Source: an uncultured Peptococcaceae bacterium (GTDB lineage Bacteria > Bacillota > Peptococcia > Peptococcales > Peptococcaceae). Taken from it: 15,180 nucleotides of DNA. The stretch covers positions 1 through 15,180 of the forward strand of contig CALAKO010000113.1 of assembly GCA_937922955.1 (NCBI GenBank), read 5' to 3'. Position numbers and translations under genes: made by a program. Shown here piece after piece: positions 1 through 7,510 of this stretch (positions are counted from its first letter, which is position 1; the number at the start of each line of letters is the position of its first letter). Below the pieces are notes generated by a model. It was given only the letters and a program-made list of their open reading frames with translations. It searched no databases and had not been told where the DNA came from.

Positions 1-2
1 CC

Positions 3-1088
3 TTTCACGGGTGCCATGTGCAGGTGCGGCGTGAGAAAAGAAACAGAGAAAGCCTAGAGGCGGCTGCTCATCGACTGCGGCACAAAGCCTTGCGTGAAGT
101 GGTGCAGGAGCGCGGTGCGCAGTGGCTGGCGCTGGCACATCATGCGGATGACCGTGCGGAGACAGTGCTGATGAATATTCTGCGTGGATGCAGCATCAAA
201 GGTTTGTCGGCAATGCCGGCTTGCGATGGCATTCTACTGCGGCCCTTACTGGGGTTTAGTAAGGCGGAGTTGGAGCAATATTGCGAGGCGCAGCAGATTT
301 CTTATGTAAGCGATGAGAGCAACGCGGACACAACGATTCTGCGCAATCGACTGCGGCATGAGCTGCTGCCAGAATTATCGACTTACAATCCGCAGGTGGT
401 GACGGCGTTAAACCGTCTTGCTGAAAGCAGCGAAGAAGTCGCGGCGTACTTGCAGGACAGCGCTCATGCACTGTATCAGAACGCCGTTGATATGGAAGGC
501 GGGCAGTGGGTATTGTTGAAACGGCAGCTCCTGTGTGATGCTACAGACGCGGTGTTGGGAGAATTAGTGCGTGGGTTGTCTCAACGTTTGGCAGGAAATC
601 GTGGCAGTTTGCGTCATGAGATGGTGACCGCCTTTTTGGAGCGCCTCCGTGCCGGTGATGGGCACTGTGATTTTGGACAGGGGATTTTTTGCGAATGCAC
701 GCGGCACTGGGTATATATTGGCTATCAGCCGGAAGGAGAGTGGCAGCAAATAGACGGTGGTTGGCGGCACAACTTTTTAGCAGCAGAGATAACAGGAACG
801 TCTACGGATGTGGTTGTACGAACGTACAAGAGTGACGACGCCATTGCTCTAAAAAATCTCGGCAATAAGCGGTTGAAAAAGGTTTTTCAGGAAGCCGCTC
901 TGCCGCCTTGTCTGCGACATGTATGGCCAATAGTTTATGATACCAAAATAAAAGAAATTATTTGGGTTCCATTCCTTGCGCAGTCGCGGAAACTCATGTA
1001 TTATAATAGTGTTACCTATTTGAAGGTTGCATTTTATTGCAAGATGGCACAAAAATCGACAAATCTTGCAATTGATCAAAATATGTGA
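3..1088 (+). CDS. tilS: tRNA(Ile)-lysidine synthetase, 5'-truncated by the window start
   Basis: TilS adds lysine to C34 of the CAU anticodon of tRNA-Ile2 using ATP, so that the tRNA reads AUA as isoleucine; it acts in the cytoplasm. The frame is open from base 3, so the start and the SGGxDS PP-loop lie before the window; about 75-80 N-terminal residues are missing by comparison with known TilS proteins. Visible family marks are SLEAAAHRLRHKAL, then AHHADDRAETVLM (the conserved H-x-DDQ-ETxL region), the LRG-x-GL-x-AM stretch and R-NRLRHELLP. The C-terminal domain has the typical KRLKKVFQEAALPPCLR followed by IIWVPFL. The last roughly 25 residues are AT-rich and run almost to the ftsH ribosome binding site; they look like a non-conserved extension. 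ftsH starts 26 bases downstream. In many Firmicutes hpt lies between tilS and ftsH, but here it does not. Family assignment is firm; the exact C-terminus is less so. Confidence 0.93.
   Translation, partial: FHGCHVQVRREKRNRESLEAAAHRLRHKALREVVQERGAQWLALAHHADDRAETVLMNILRGCSIKGLSAMPACDGILLRPLLGFSKAELEQYCEAQQISYVSDESNADTTILRNRLRHELLPELSTYNPQVVTALNRLAESSEEVAAYLQDSAHALYQNAVDMEGGQWVLLKRQLLCDATDAVLGELVRGLSQRLAGNRGSLRHEMVTAFLERLRAGDGHCDFGQGIFCECTRHWVYIGYQPEGEWQQIDGGWRHNFLAAEITGTSTDVVVRTYKSDDAIALKNLGNKRLKKVFQEAALPPCLRHVWPIVYDTKIKEIIWVPFLAQSRKLMYYNSVTYLKVAFYCKMAQKSTNLAIDQNM
1002..1007 (+). promoter_or_regulatory. possible internal -10 element for ftsH
   Basis: A perfect TATAAT lies inside the 3' end of tilS, about 108 bases before the ftsH start. 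The nearest -35-like hexamer, TTGCGC at 976-981, is 20 bases away, which is longer than ideal. The surrounding sequence is more AT-rich than the rest of tilS. A separate ftsH promoter here would fit the need to express ftsH independently, but a hexamer match alone is weak evidence. Confidence 0.3.
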
Positions 1089-1114
1089 AGATCAGTAAGG
1101 ACATAGGAGGTACT

Positions 1115-3289
1115 ATGAAGCGATCAACATGGAAAAGCTTTGCGGTATACCTTGTGATTTTCCTTCTCTTCTTTTCCATGATCGAGTTCCTCGGAAGCAG
1201 TGAACCTACTACCGAGCAGAAAGAAGTCTATGGACAGAATTACACAGAGTTCATGGAAAACGTTGAAGAAGGAAATGTTAAACAAGTTACCATTACAACG
1301 TACGACAATTACCAGGAAATCACAGGAACAACGAAAAACGATGAAGTTTTCAACATGACGATTTCCAAAAGCGACGATAATCTGACACAAAAGCTTGTGG
1401 ACAAGGGCGTCGAAGTGACACAGGCCAAAACACCGGAACCATCTCCAGTGTTGAACCTGCTGAGCTCACTCCTGCCAGTGCTTTTGTTGGTTGGGGTGTT
1501 CTTCTTCTTCATGAGCTCGGCCCAGGGTGGCGGTGGAAAAATGAGCCAATTTGGGAAGAGCAAGGCGCGTGTAACGGTTGACAGTCATAATCGAGTAACG
1601 TTCAATGATGTAGCCGGTGCCGATGAAGTTAAAGAAGAACTGGCGGAAGTGGTGGACTTCCTCAAAAAACCACAGAAATTCAAATCCATTGGGGCAAAAA
1701 TTCCAAAAGGCGTGCTGCTCTTTGGCCCTCCTGGGACCGGGAAAACCTTGTTGGCTCGTGCTGTTGCTGGTGAAGCTGGCGTGCCATTCTTTTCCATCAG
1801 TGGGTCCGACTTCGTGGAAATGTTCGTCGGTGTCGGTGCCAGCCGTGTGCGCGATTTGTTCGAACAGGCTAAAAAGAACAGCCCTTGCATCATTTTCATC
1901 GATGAAATCGACGCCGTTGGTCGTCAGCGCGGTGCTGGTGTCGGCGGTGGCCACGATGAACGTGAGCAGACTCTGAACCAGCTCTTGGTTGAAATGGATG
2001 GGTTCGATGCCAACGAAGGGATCATCATTCTTGCAGCAACCAACCGTCCGGATATTCTCGACCCAGCACTCTTGCGTCCAGGCCGTTTCGACCGTCAGGT
2101 CACTGTTGGCCGTCCAGACGTGCGTGGCCGTGAGGACATCCTCAAGGTACACACCCGCAATAAACCGTTATCGGCAGAGGTCGATCTGAAGGTTATCGCG
2201 AAACAGACCGCTGGTTTTACTGGGGCAGACTTGGCGAACCTGGTCAATGAAGCGGCTCTTTTGGCGGCTCGTGAAAACCTGACAAAAATTACTCAGGAAC
2301 ATCTGGAAAAATCCATTGAACGCGTTGTTGCCGGTCCAGAAAAGAAAAACCGTGCGCAGATGAGCGAAGCAGAGCTCAATCTTGTCAGCTACCACGAAGC
2401 TGGGCACGCCGTCATCGGGCATTATCTGTCTGGCTGCGATCCAATCCACAAAGTATCCATTATTCCACGTGGTGCGGCTGGTGGCTACACTATGAGTTTG
2501 CCAGTTGAAGACCGCAACTACATGACGCGCACGCATCTCCTGCACGAAGTCACCATGATGCTTGGCGGCCGTGTGGCAGAGGAAATCGTGCTCGGCGAAA
2601 TTTCTACCGGTGCATCCAACGACATCGAGCGTGCAACAAAAACCATTCGTCAGATGATCACCCGTTGGGGGATGAGCGACGAATTGGGTACCATTGCTTT
2701 TGGAGAAGATCAGGAACAGGTCTTCCTGGGGCGTGACCTTGGCCACAGCCGCAACTACTCCGAAGCCATCGCCTTCTCCATTGATAAAGAAGTGAAACGC
2801 ATCATGGATGAATGCCACCAGCGGGCGCACGATATGCTCAACGAGCATCGCGATAAGCTGGATGCTGTAGCCATGGCTTTGCAGGAACGCGAAGTGCTCA
2901 ATGCGTTCGAATTCCAGGGAGTCATGGATGGCAAATCAATGGAACAGATTGATCAGGAAGAAGCAGAATATTTGGCTAAGCTCAATGAAGAAAAGCAGCG
3001 CAAGATTGCGGAACAGGAAAAGCTTGAAAAAGAAAAGCCTCCTGTGCAAAAACCAGCTGCACCAGCCAATACTGCTGCCGAACCATTTTCTTTTGAACAG
3101 TGGGTGCGTGCTGGCGAACAGCCTAAGGCTGAAAAGCCTCAGACGCCGGCAGAACCAGCAGTCGAAGAAAAGAAAGAGGAGGCGCTTGAGGCGCCAAAGC
3201 CTTGGAATAATATCCCAACGCCACCGAGCGACCAATCTTCTGACAATCTCGGGCTGCCATCTCAGCAGAACGACGACGAAAAGAAATAA
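1115..3289 (+). CDS. ftsH: ATP-dependent zinc metalloprotease FtsH
   Basis: FtsH is the membrane-anchored hexameric AAA+ protease that unfolds and degrades misassembled membrane proteins and short-lived cytoplasmic regulators. I chose the ATG at 1115 (724 residues) over an in-frame GTG at 1085 because AGGAGG (1105-1110) sits just before it and the protein then begins MKRSTWKSF. Domains: TM1 about residues 8-27, an extracytoplasmic domain, TM2 about 112-133, then the AAA+ module with Walker A GPPGTGKT (204-211), Walker B ending IDEID (D263, E264) and the second region of homology LRPGRFDRQ (323-328, arginine fingers). The M41 zinc site is HEAGH (427-431), with D503 in SNDIERAT as the expected third ligand. 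The protein is longer than E. coli FtsH (644 residues) owing to a C-terminal tail from about residue 620 rich in Lys, Glu, Pro and Ala, likely disordered. It follows tilS after 26 bases and ends at a strong bidirectional terminator. Confidence 0.98.
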   Translation: MKRSTWKSFAVYLVIFLLFFSMIEFLGSSEPTTEQKEVYGQNYTEFMENVEEGNVKQVTITTYDNYQEITGTTKNDEVFNMTISKSDDNLTQKLVDKGVEVTQAKTPEPSPVLNLLSSLLPVLLLVGVFFFFMSSAQGGGGKMSQFGKSKARVTVDSHNRVTFNDVAGADEVKEELAEVVDFLKKPQKFKSIGAKIPKGVLLFGPPGTGKTLLARAVAGEAGVPFFSISGSDFVEMFVGVGASRVRDLFEQAKKNSPCIIFIDEIDAVGRQRGAGVGGGHDEREQTLNQLLVEMDGFDANEGIIILAATNRPDILDPALLRPGRFDRQVTVGRPDVRGREDILKVHTRNKPLSAEVDLKVIAKQTAGFTGADLANLVNEAALLAARENLTKITQEHLEKSIERVVAGPEKKNRAQMSEAELNLVSYHEAGHAVIGHYLSGCDPIHKVSIIPRGAAGGYTMSLPVEDRNYMTRTHLLHEVTMMLGGRVAEEIVLGEISTGASNDIERATKTIRQMITRWGMSDELGTIAFGEDQEQVFLGRDLGHSRNYSEAIAFSIDKEVKRIMDECHQRAHDMLNEHRDKLDAVAMALQEREVLNAFEFQGVMDGKSMEQIDQEEAEYLAKLNEEKQRKIAEQEKLEKEKPPVQKPAAPANTAAEPFSFEQWVRAGEQPKAEKPQTPAEPAVEEKKEEALEAPKPWNNIPTPPSDQSSDNLGLPSQQNDDEKK

Positions 3290-3295
3290 AAAATG

Positions 3296-3341
3296 AACCG
3301 GCACTGTGCCGATGATTTTCATCGACACAGTGCCGGTTTTT
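3296..3341. terminator. bidirectional rho-independent terminator between ftsH and the minus-strand membrane ORF
   Basis: A perfect 13-bp inverted repeat (AACCGGCACTGTG at 3296-3308, its complement at 3326-3338) continues, after one mismatch, into a further 5-bp stem with an ATTTT loop. TTTTT (3337-3341) follows on the plus strand. On the minus strand the same hairpin is followed by a T-rich run, the complement of the AAAAAA at the end of ftsH. It therefore suits both converging genes: ftsH ends 7 bases before it and the minus-strand gene 8 bases after it. Confidence 0.92.
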
Positions 3342-3345
3342 GTAT

Positions 3346-3795
3346 TCAGTTTTTACTGCGCATTCTTTTTACTAATAGGCGCATCAGAGTGAACGTTGCC
3401 AGCATTGCGAAAATGGCGATGGTTGTTGGTGGTGGGTAAAACGCATTTCCAAGATTACTGGTCACGCGCGCGCCGTTGACAATGAGGGGCAATGGCAAGC
3501 GAATGGCCAGGTAAAAGGCCGCGCCAGAAGCCAGAAGATAAACCAATGGTGTGAACCAACGCAGCCATCGGTCACGTACCAAAAGGGCACAGATGGTGCC
3601 AGCGACCAGCCACGGTGCTGCAGTTAAGAACCAGACATAAAGATAGGCGGCGGGAAAACCGGCAATGGTGGTCTGAGAAATTTGATAGCTGTGAGACAAG
3701 TTCAATTTAGTGATTTCGGCAGTGTAGCCAAAGCAAGTGAAATTGACCCATAGCGAAACCGATGTAAACAACGAGAGAAACAAAGATTTTAACAT
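3346..3795 (-). CDS. small integral membrane protein of unknown function
   Basis: I do not recognise this protein. The start at 3795 (149 residues) is chosen over an ATG at 3825 because GGAGGTGA lies 5 bases before it on the minus strand. Four hydrophobic segments can be seen: about residues 3-23 (LFLSLFTSVSLWVNF), 49-74 (YLYVWFLTAAPWLVAG), 80-102 (WFTPLVYLLASGAAFYLAI) and 122-142 (TIAIFAMLATFTLMRLL). The C-terminus is basic (KRMRSKN), which favours a cytoplasmic C-terminus. There are no cysteine clusters, ATPase motifs or catalytic signatures. The stop lies 8 bases from the shared terminator with ftsH. Upstream, a minus-strand promoter candidate diverges from the nfnAB promoter. The good ribosome binding site, hydrophobic pattern and terminator support a real gene, but no function can be given. 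Confidence 0.75.
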   Translation of the reverse strand: MLKSLFLSLFTSVSLWVNFTCFGYTAEITKLNLSHSYQISQTTIAGFPAAYLYVWFLTAAPWLVAGTICALLVRDRWLRWFTPLVYLLASGAAFYLAIRLPLPLIVNGARVTSNLGNAFYPPPTTIAIFAMLATFTLMRLLVKRMRSKN

Positions 3796-3883
3796 GATGG
3801 TCACCTCCAGAACGATGAGAGACAAACAGTGCCACCAAAGAGATAAAATACCGTGCCATTTTCATCCATGCATTCTTTCTTGT

Positions 3884-3912
3884 AGTATAACCGATGAAAA
3901 TATATCGCGCAA
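3884..3912 (-). promoter_or_regulatory. candidate promoter for the small membrane protein gene
   Basis: On the minus strand TTGCGC (3912-3907) and TATACT (3889-3884) are 17 bases apart, giving a leader of about 80 bases. The -10 is five of six to consensus and the -35 three of six. A 9-bp inverted repeat, ATTTTCATC (3858-3866) with GATGAAAAT (3893-3901), brackets the -10 and the expected transcription start and could be an operator or a leader fold. Confidence 0.35.
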
Positions 3913-3948
3913 TAATCCTTCAAAATGAATAAGAAGGTGGAAAGCTTC

Positions 3949-3977
3949 TTTATTAAAAATCAATTCTGCTATATAAT
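3949..3977 (+). promoter_or_regulatory. candidate promoter of nfnAB
   Basis: A perfect TATAAT (3972-3977) lies 17 bases after a weak -35 (TTTATT, 3949-3954). The expected start is near 3984, leaving a leader of about 40 bases before the GTG start at 4025. The 229-base gap between the two divergent genes holds this promoter and the minus-strand one. I see no riboswitch-like fold in it. Confidence 0.45.
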
Positions 3978-4024
3978 AGATAGCAGTGAACAAAACTTGA
4001 CACATAGAGGAAGAAGGGTAAAAC

Positions 4025-4879
4025 GTGTATAAAATCGTAGATTACAAACACCTCGGCGGCCAGACCCACGAATTGGTCGTTGAAGCACCACAGCTTGCCA
4101 AAAAAGCGAAAGCTGGGCAATTTCTCATTGTACGTATCGGTGAAGGCGAAGAACGCATTCCACTTACCATTGCAGACCACGATGCCGAAGCCGGCACCGT
4201 TACCATTGTTATCCAGGCTCTTGGCCACTCCACAAAAAAAATCGTCGCCATGCGTCCTGGTGATGCCTTTGCAGACGTTGTCGGACCACTTGGGCAAGCC
4301 AGTGAAATCGAAAACTATGGCACCGTTGTCATCGTCGGCGGCGGCGTAGGCATTGCGCCAATCTATCCAATCGCCCGCGATCTCAAACTTGCAGGCAACC
4401 GCGTCATTGCCATCATTGGCGCCAAAACAAAAGACCTGCTCTTCTGGGAAGACAAACTCGCTGCAGCCGTTGACGAAGTGCGCATTGCCACCGACGACGG
4501 CTCCGTTGGCCACAAAGGCTTTGTCACCGATCTTCTTGCAGAAGCCTGCGACAACGAAAACGTCAACATCGTATGGGCCATTGGACCAATGATCATGATG
4601 TACAACTGCGTTAAAGTCACCAAAGAACGCGGCATTCGTTCCATCGTCAGCATGAACCCAGTCATGATTGACGGTACCGGCATGTGCGGCGGTTGCCGTG
4701 TACGCGTCGGCGACGAAACTAAATTCGCCTGTGTTGACGGCCCAGAATTTGACGGCGACCTCATCGACTTCGACCTTGCCATGAAACGCTCCCGCTTCAT
4801 GCGCGACAAAGAAGCCGAAGCCATCGAACACGATCACACCTGCAACCTTGGACTGCACAACGAAGGAGGCGCTCAATAA
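4025..4879 (+). CDS. nfnA: NfnA: NADH-binding subunit of the electron-bifurcating ferredoxin:NADP+ transhydrogenase
   Basis: With NfnB this flavoprotein forms a cytoplasmic complex that couples NADPH oxidation to reduction of ferredoxin and NAD+, and can run in reverse. The 284-residue protein has an N-terminal FAD domain of the ferredoxin-NADP reductase type (RIPLTIAD, residues 44-51) and an NAD-binding fold (GGGVGIAP, 105-112). A C-terminal [2Fe-2S] site follows, with C221, C224 and C236. D216 precedes C221 by five residues; this Asp plus three Cys arrangement matches, as I recall it, the unusual ligand set of Thermotoga NfnA. The start is GTG, with GAAGGG (4013-4018) six bases before it. 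Its stop overlaps the ATG of nfnB by one base, so the two are co-translated. PyrK and sulfide dehydrogenase SudB are close relatives and the first names many pipelines would give; the partner next door makes NfnA the better reading. The genes prefer C-ending codons and CCA for proline. Confidence 0.88.
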   Translation: MYKIVDYKHLGGQTHELVVEAPQLAKKAKAGQFLIVRIGEGEERIPLTIADHDAEAGTVTIVIQALGHSTKKIVAMRPGDAFADVVGPLGQASEIENYGTVVIVGGGVGIAPIYPIARDLKLAGNRVIAIIGAKTKDLLFWEDKLAAAVDEVRIATDDGSVGHKGFVTDLLAEACDNENVNIVWAIGPMIMMYNCVKVTKERGIRSIVSMNPVMIDGTGMCGGCRVRVGDETKFACVDGPEFDGDLIDFDLAMKRSRFMRDKEAEAIEHDHTCNLGLHNEGGAQ

Positions 4880-6270
4880 TGGCCAGCAAAGCACCAAGAC
4901 ACGACATGCCTGTACAAGACGCCAAAGTCCGCGTCACCAACTTCAACGAAGTCGCCCTCGGCTACAGTGAAGAAACCGCTATTGCCGAAGCACAGCGCTG
5001 CCTTCACTGCGCAAAACCACGCTGCGTCGAAGGCTGCCCCGTTCATGTAGACATCCCAGATTTCATTGCTGCCCTCGCAGAAGGCGACTTTGCAGAATCT
5101 GCCAAACGCCTCAAACAACACACCAGCCTGCCAGCTATCTGTGGCCGTGTTTGCCCACAGGAAAATCAGTGCGAAGGCAACTGCGTTCTCGGTATCAAAG
5201 GCGAAGCCGTTGCCATCGGCCGACTCGAACGCTTCGTCGCCGACTGGGATCGTGCGCAAGAACACCAAACCCCAACCCAGCCAGAAAAGAACGGTAAAAA
5301 AGTCGGCATCGTAGGCGCTGGTCCTGCTGGTCTTGCTTGTGCCGGTGACCTTGCTAAAATGGGCTACGACGTGACCGTCTTTGAAGCTCTCCACACCCCA
5401 GGCGGTGTGCTCATGTATGGGATTCCAGAATTCCGTCTGCCAAAAGCCATTGTTCAACACGAAATCAATAACATTCGCGAACTCGGCGTGAAGTTTGAAG
5501 TCGATGCCATCGTTGGTAAACTTTATGACATCGAAGAACTCAAAAACGACTACGGCTTCGACGCTTTCTTCGTCGGCACAGGCGCTGGCCTGCCACACTT
5601 CATGAACCTCGAAGGGGAAAACCTCAATGGTATTTACTCTGCCAACGAATTCCTCACCCGTTCCAACCTCATGAAGGCTTACCAATTCCCAACGGCGGCC
5701 ACTCCAATCAAAGTCGGTAAACGTGCTGCCATCATCGGCGGCGGCAACGTTGCTATGGATGCAGCCCGCACCGCATTGAGACTCGGCGCCGAAGAAAGCT
5801 ATATCGTCTACCGCCGCAGCAAAGAAGAAATTCCAGCTCGTGCGGAAGAACTCGAACACGCCATTGAAGAAGGGGTGCAGCTCAAACTCCTCAGCTCCCC
5901 AATCAAATACATCGGTGATGAAAACGACGTTGTCACCGGCATGGTGCTGCAAAAATACGAACTTGGCGAGCCAGACGAAAGTGGACGTCGTCGTCCAGTA
6001 GCCATTGAAGGCGAAACCGAAGAAATGGCCATCGACACCGTCATCGTTGCCATTGGCCAGGGACCAAACCCGATCCTCACCAACAGCACCGAAGGCCTCG
6101 AACTCAACAAGCGTGGCAACATCGTTGCGGACGAAAAAGGCCAGACCAGTCTGCCATACGTTTTCGCCGGCGGTGACATTGTTACCGGTGCGGCCACCGT
6201 TATTAAAGCCATGGGCGCAGGCAAAGATGCCGCTGTGGCTATTGATGAATACTTGAAAGCTCAGGGCTGA
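4879..6270 (+). CDS. nfnB: NfnB: NADPH-binding subunit of the transhydrogenase (GltD-like)
   Basis: This is the larger subunit of the NfnAB complex; it carries the bifurcating FAD, the NADPH site and two [4Fe-4S] clusters. In its 463 residues the N-terminal cluster domain shows C41, C44, C49 and C53, then C88, C92, C98 and C102. The FAD Rossmann motif GAGPAG is at 146-151, the NADPH-binding GGGNVAMD at 287-294, and the C-terminal FAD contact FAGGD at 429-433. Length and domain order match glutamate synthase small subunits, so homotetrameric GltA or SudA is the alternative. No large glutamate synthase subunit is nearby, and the gene overlaps nfnA (TAATG), which points to Nfn. AAGGAGG (4863-4869), within the end of nfnA, serves as ribosome binding site. 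The operon ends at a 20-bp hairpin terminator. Long open frames on the opposite strand here are an artefact of the codon bias. Confidence 0.9.
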   Translation: MASKAPRHDMPVQDAKVRVTNFNEVALGYSEETAIAEAQRCLHCAKPRCVEGCPVHVDIPDFIAALAEGDFAESAKRLKQHTSLPAICGRVCPQENQCEGNCVLGIKGEAVAIGRLERFVADWDRAQEHQTPTQPEKNGKKVGIVGAGPAGLACAGDLAKMGYDVTVFEALHTPGGVLMYGIPEFRLPKAIVQHEINNIRELGVKFEVDAIVGKLYDIEELKNDYGFDAFFVGTGAGLPHFMNLEGENLNGIYSANEFLTRSNLMKAYQFPTAATPIKVGKRAAIIGGGNVAMDAARTALRLGAEESYIVYRRSKEEIPARAEELEHAIEEGVQLKLLSSPIKYIGDENDVVTGMVLQKYELGEPDESGRRRPVAIEGETEEMAIDTVIVAIGQGPNPILTNSTEGLELNKRGNIVADEKGQTSLPYVFAGGDIVTGAATVIKAMGAGKDAAVAIDEYLKAQG

Positions 6271-6280
6271 GTGAAAGAGA

Positions 6281-6326
6281 TAAATAAAAAACGCTGACGC
6301 GCTATTGCGTCAGCGTTTTTTATTTA
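6281..6326. terminator. bidirectional terminator between nfnB and lysR
   Basis: A perfect 20-bp inverted repeat (6281-6300 with 6307-6326) has a six-base loop GCTATT. The core is AACGCTGACGC, flanked by a run of six A on the left and six T on the right, so it reads as an intrinsic terminator on both strands. The lysR stop codon (6324-6326, minus strand) is part of the right arm, so the two convergent genes share the element completely. Confidence 0.94.
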
Positions 6327-7286
6327 TATTTTTGCTTCTTCAAAACTGTCGTGAATAATTTGAGTAAACCATTGAATTATCGCAGGATTTGCTGCGCTGT
6401 TGTGTAAAAAAATATAATCTAAAGTAAAGTTGTTATGTGTATTTAAAGGAATTTCTGTAATTTGTTTACTTGTGGTCAATTGGTTGATGCTGTGGATGCC
6501 TAAGGCGATTCCAATATCGTTTTCTAAAAAAGAGACAAGAATAGAAATTGATGGAGCGATGTTTACAATGTTGGGTGTCCCATAGCTTTTCAAGAGATTC
6601 ATAAAGCTGGAAGATGAAGAGGAGTTCCATGATATTGCAATATATGGAAGAGTAACGATATCTTCAATATTTAATACGGTGTTTGATTCATATTTTGGTT
6701 TAAGAGAGGCTAACCATTGACTGTTCTTTTTCGCTAAAACAACTAGATTTTGGGAGGAGATAATAATTTGAGACACATTAGGGTGATTCTCTAAAATTTG
6801 TTTTTGCGTATCACTGCCGAGCAATAGAAAAGCAAAGGTAAAAGGGTCATCTTCTATTTCTGTCAATACTTCATGTATTGGTTTATTTGCAATTATAAGG
6901 TCAAGCGAAGGATTTTTGGCGTAAAGGTGTCGAGAAATGGCTGCAAAAAATGAATCAAGTATGGATGATTCCCCAAACAATACACACTGTGGAATATCAA
7001 ATTCAAAATTCATTTTCTGAGATTCACGGAGTCGCTGAGCGGTAGTTTCAAAAGTTTGCAGCATTGCAACAATATCTTTGGCGTAACCATATAATTCTTT
7101 TCCTGCTGTTGTCATCTCCACGCCTTTTGAAGAACGTGCTAATAATGTTAAACCAAGCTCATCCTCAAGTTTTTTTAATGCATGGCTGATTGCAGGTGGC
7201 GTAACATTTAATTGCAGAGCAGCAGCGTTGATGGAAGCTGTGCGAACAACTGTTACAAAATATAAGAGATGCTCTGAGCGTATCAT
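6324..7286 (-). CDS. LysR-family transcriptional regulator
   Basis: LysR proteins are DNA-binding tetramers that usually activate a neighbouring, often divergent, gene in response to a small molecule. I place the start at 7286 (320 residues), because AAGGA lies 10 bases before that ATG, whereas the upstream in-frame ATG at 7295 is only about 2 bases from it. The N-terminal 60 residues contain the winged helix-turn-helix: LLYFVTVVRTASINAAA, then LNVTPPAISHALKKLEDELG and LLARSSKG. The rest, from about residue 90, is the effector-binding domain; its ligand cannot be read from the sequence. The gene is AT-rich, unlike nfnB next to it. It is transcribed away from the SLC13-like transporter across a 224-base intergenic region with several short palindromes, which makes the transporter and the phosphodiesterase behind it the likely targets. 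Its stop codon lies inside the terminator hairpin shared with nfnB. Confidence 0.93.
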   Translation of the reverse strand: MIRSEHLLYFVTVVRTASINAAALQLNVTPPAISHALKKLEDELGLTLLARSSKGVEMTTAGKELYGYAKDIVAMLQTFETTAQRLRESQKMNFEFDIPQCVLFGESSILDSFFAAISRHLYAKNPSLDLIIANKPIHEVLTEIEDDPFTFAFLLLGSDTQKQILENHPNVSQIIISSQNLVVLAKKNSQWLASLKPKYESNTVLNIEDIVTLPYIAISWNSSSSSSFMNLLKSYGTPNIVNIAPSISILVSFLENDIGIALGIHSINQLTTSKQITEIPLNTHNNFTLDYIFLHNSAANPAIIQWFTQIIHDSFEEAKI

Positions 7287-7309
7287 AAGGACCATTTCCT
7301 TCCAATTGA

Positions 7310-7381
7310 AAATGTGAACATTTCATATTTCATTAAATGCATTTATGGATTAAATAGAGCTTTATGCATGCTTATAGTATA
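7310..7381. promoter_or_regulatory. candidate LysR operator and divergent promoter region
   Basis: Three short palindromic elements lie in a row: AAATGT-GA-ACATTT (7310-7323), TAAATGCATTTA (7334-7345) and ATGCAT (7364-7369) within TTTATGCATGC. Their centres are 23 and 27 bases apart. A minus-strand -10 TATACT (7381-7376) with TTGTTT 18 bases upstream (7405-7400) could serve lysR. TATAGT (7373-7378) could serve the transporter, which would give it a leader of about 125 bases. LysR proteins typically bind T-N11-A dyads between divergent genes. The elements are read from the sequence; their use as operators is inference. Confidence 0.35.
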
Positions 7382-7510
7382 AACGGTTATTCAATTCCCA
7401 AACAAGAAGAATTTTATTAAAATTTAATACATAAGATTAGTTTATGGTTGTCCGGACGCAATATCAATTGATGGCACAGATTTTTTCTTTAGGATCAAGG
7501 GGGTAATCAC

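Noticed and set aside
1466..2848. Minus- and plus-strand open frames inside ftsH
   Set aside because: They overlap the AAA+ and protease domains in other frames and have no domain signature of their own; they are shadows of ftsH.
3928..3954. AT-rich imperfect hairpin (AATAAGAAG with CTTCTTTATT) upstream of the nfnA promoter
   Set aside because: It has one bulge, low stability and overlaps the putative -35 hexamer, with no gene ending nearby that would need a terminator.
3953..5952. Two long open frames on the minus strand opposite nfnA and nfnB (314 and 359 codons)
   Set aside because: They lie opposite genes with strong conserved motifs, have odd compositions rich in Phe, Asp and Val, and follow from the preference for C-ending codons on the sense strand. 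They show no recognisable motif.
4025..6270. Reading the pair as PyrK plus glutamate synthase small subunit
   Set aside because: The overlapping gene pair, the Asp plus three Cys cluster pattern in the first protein, and the absence of pyrD and gltA-large genes fit NfnAB better, though these families share domains.
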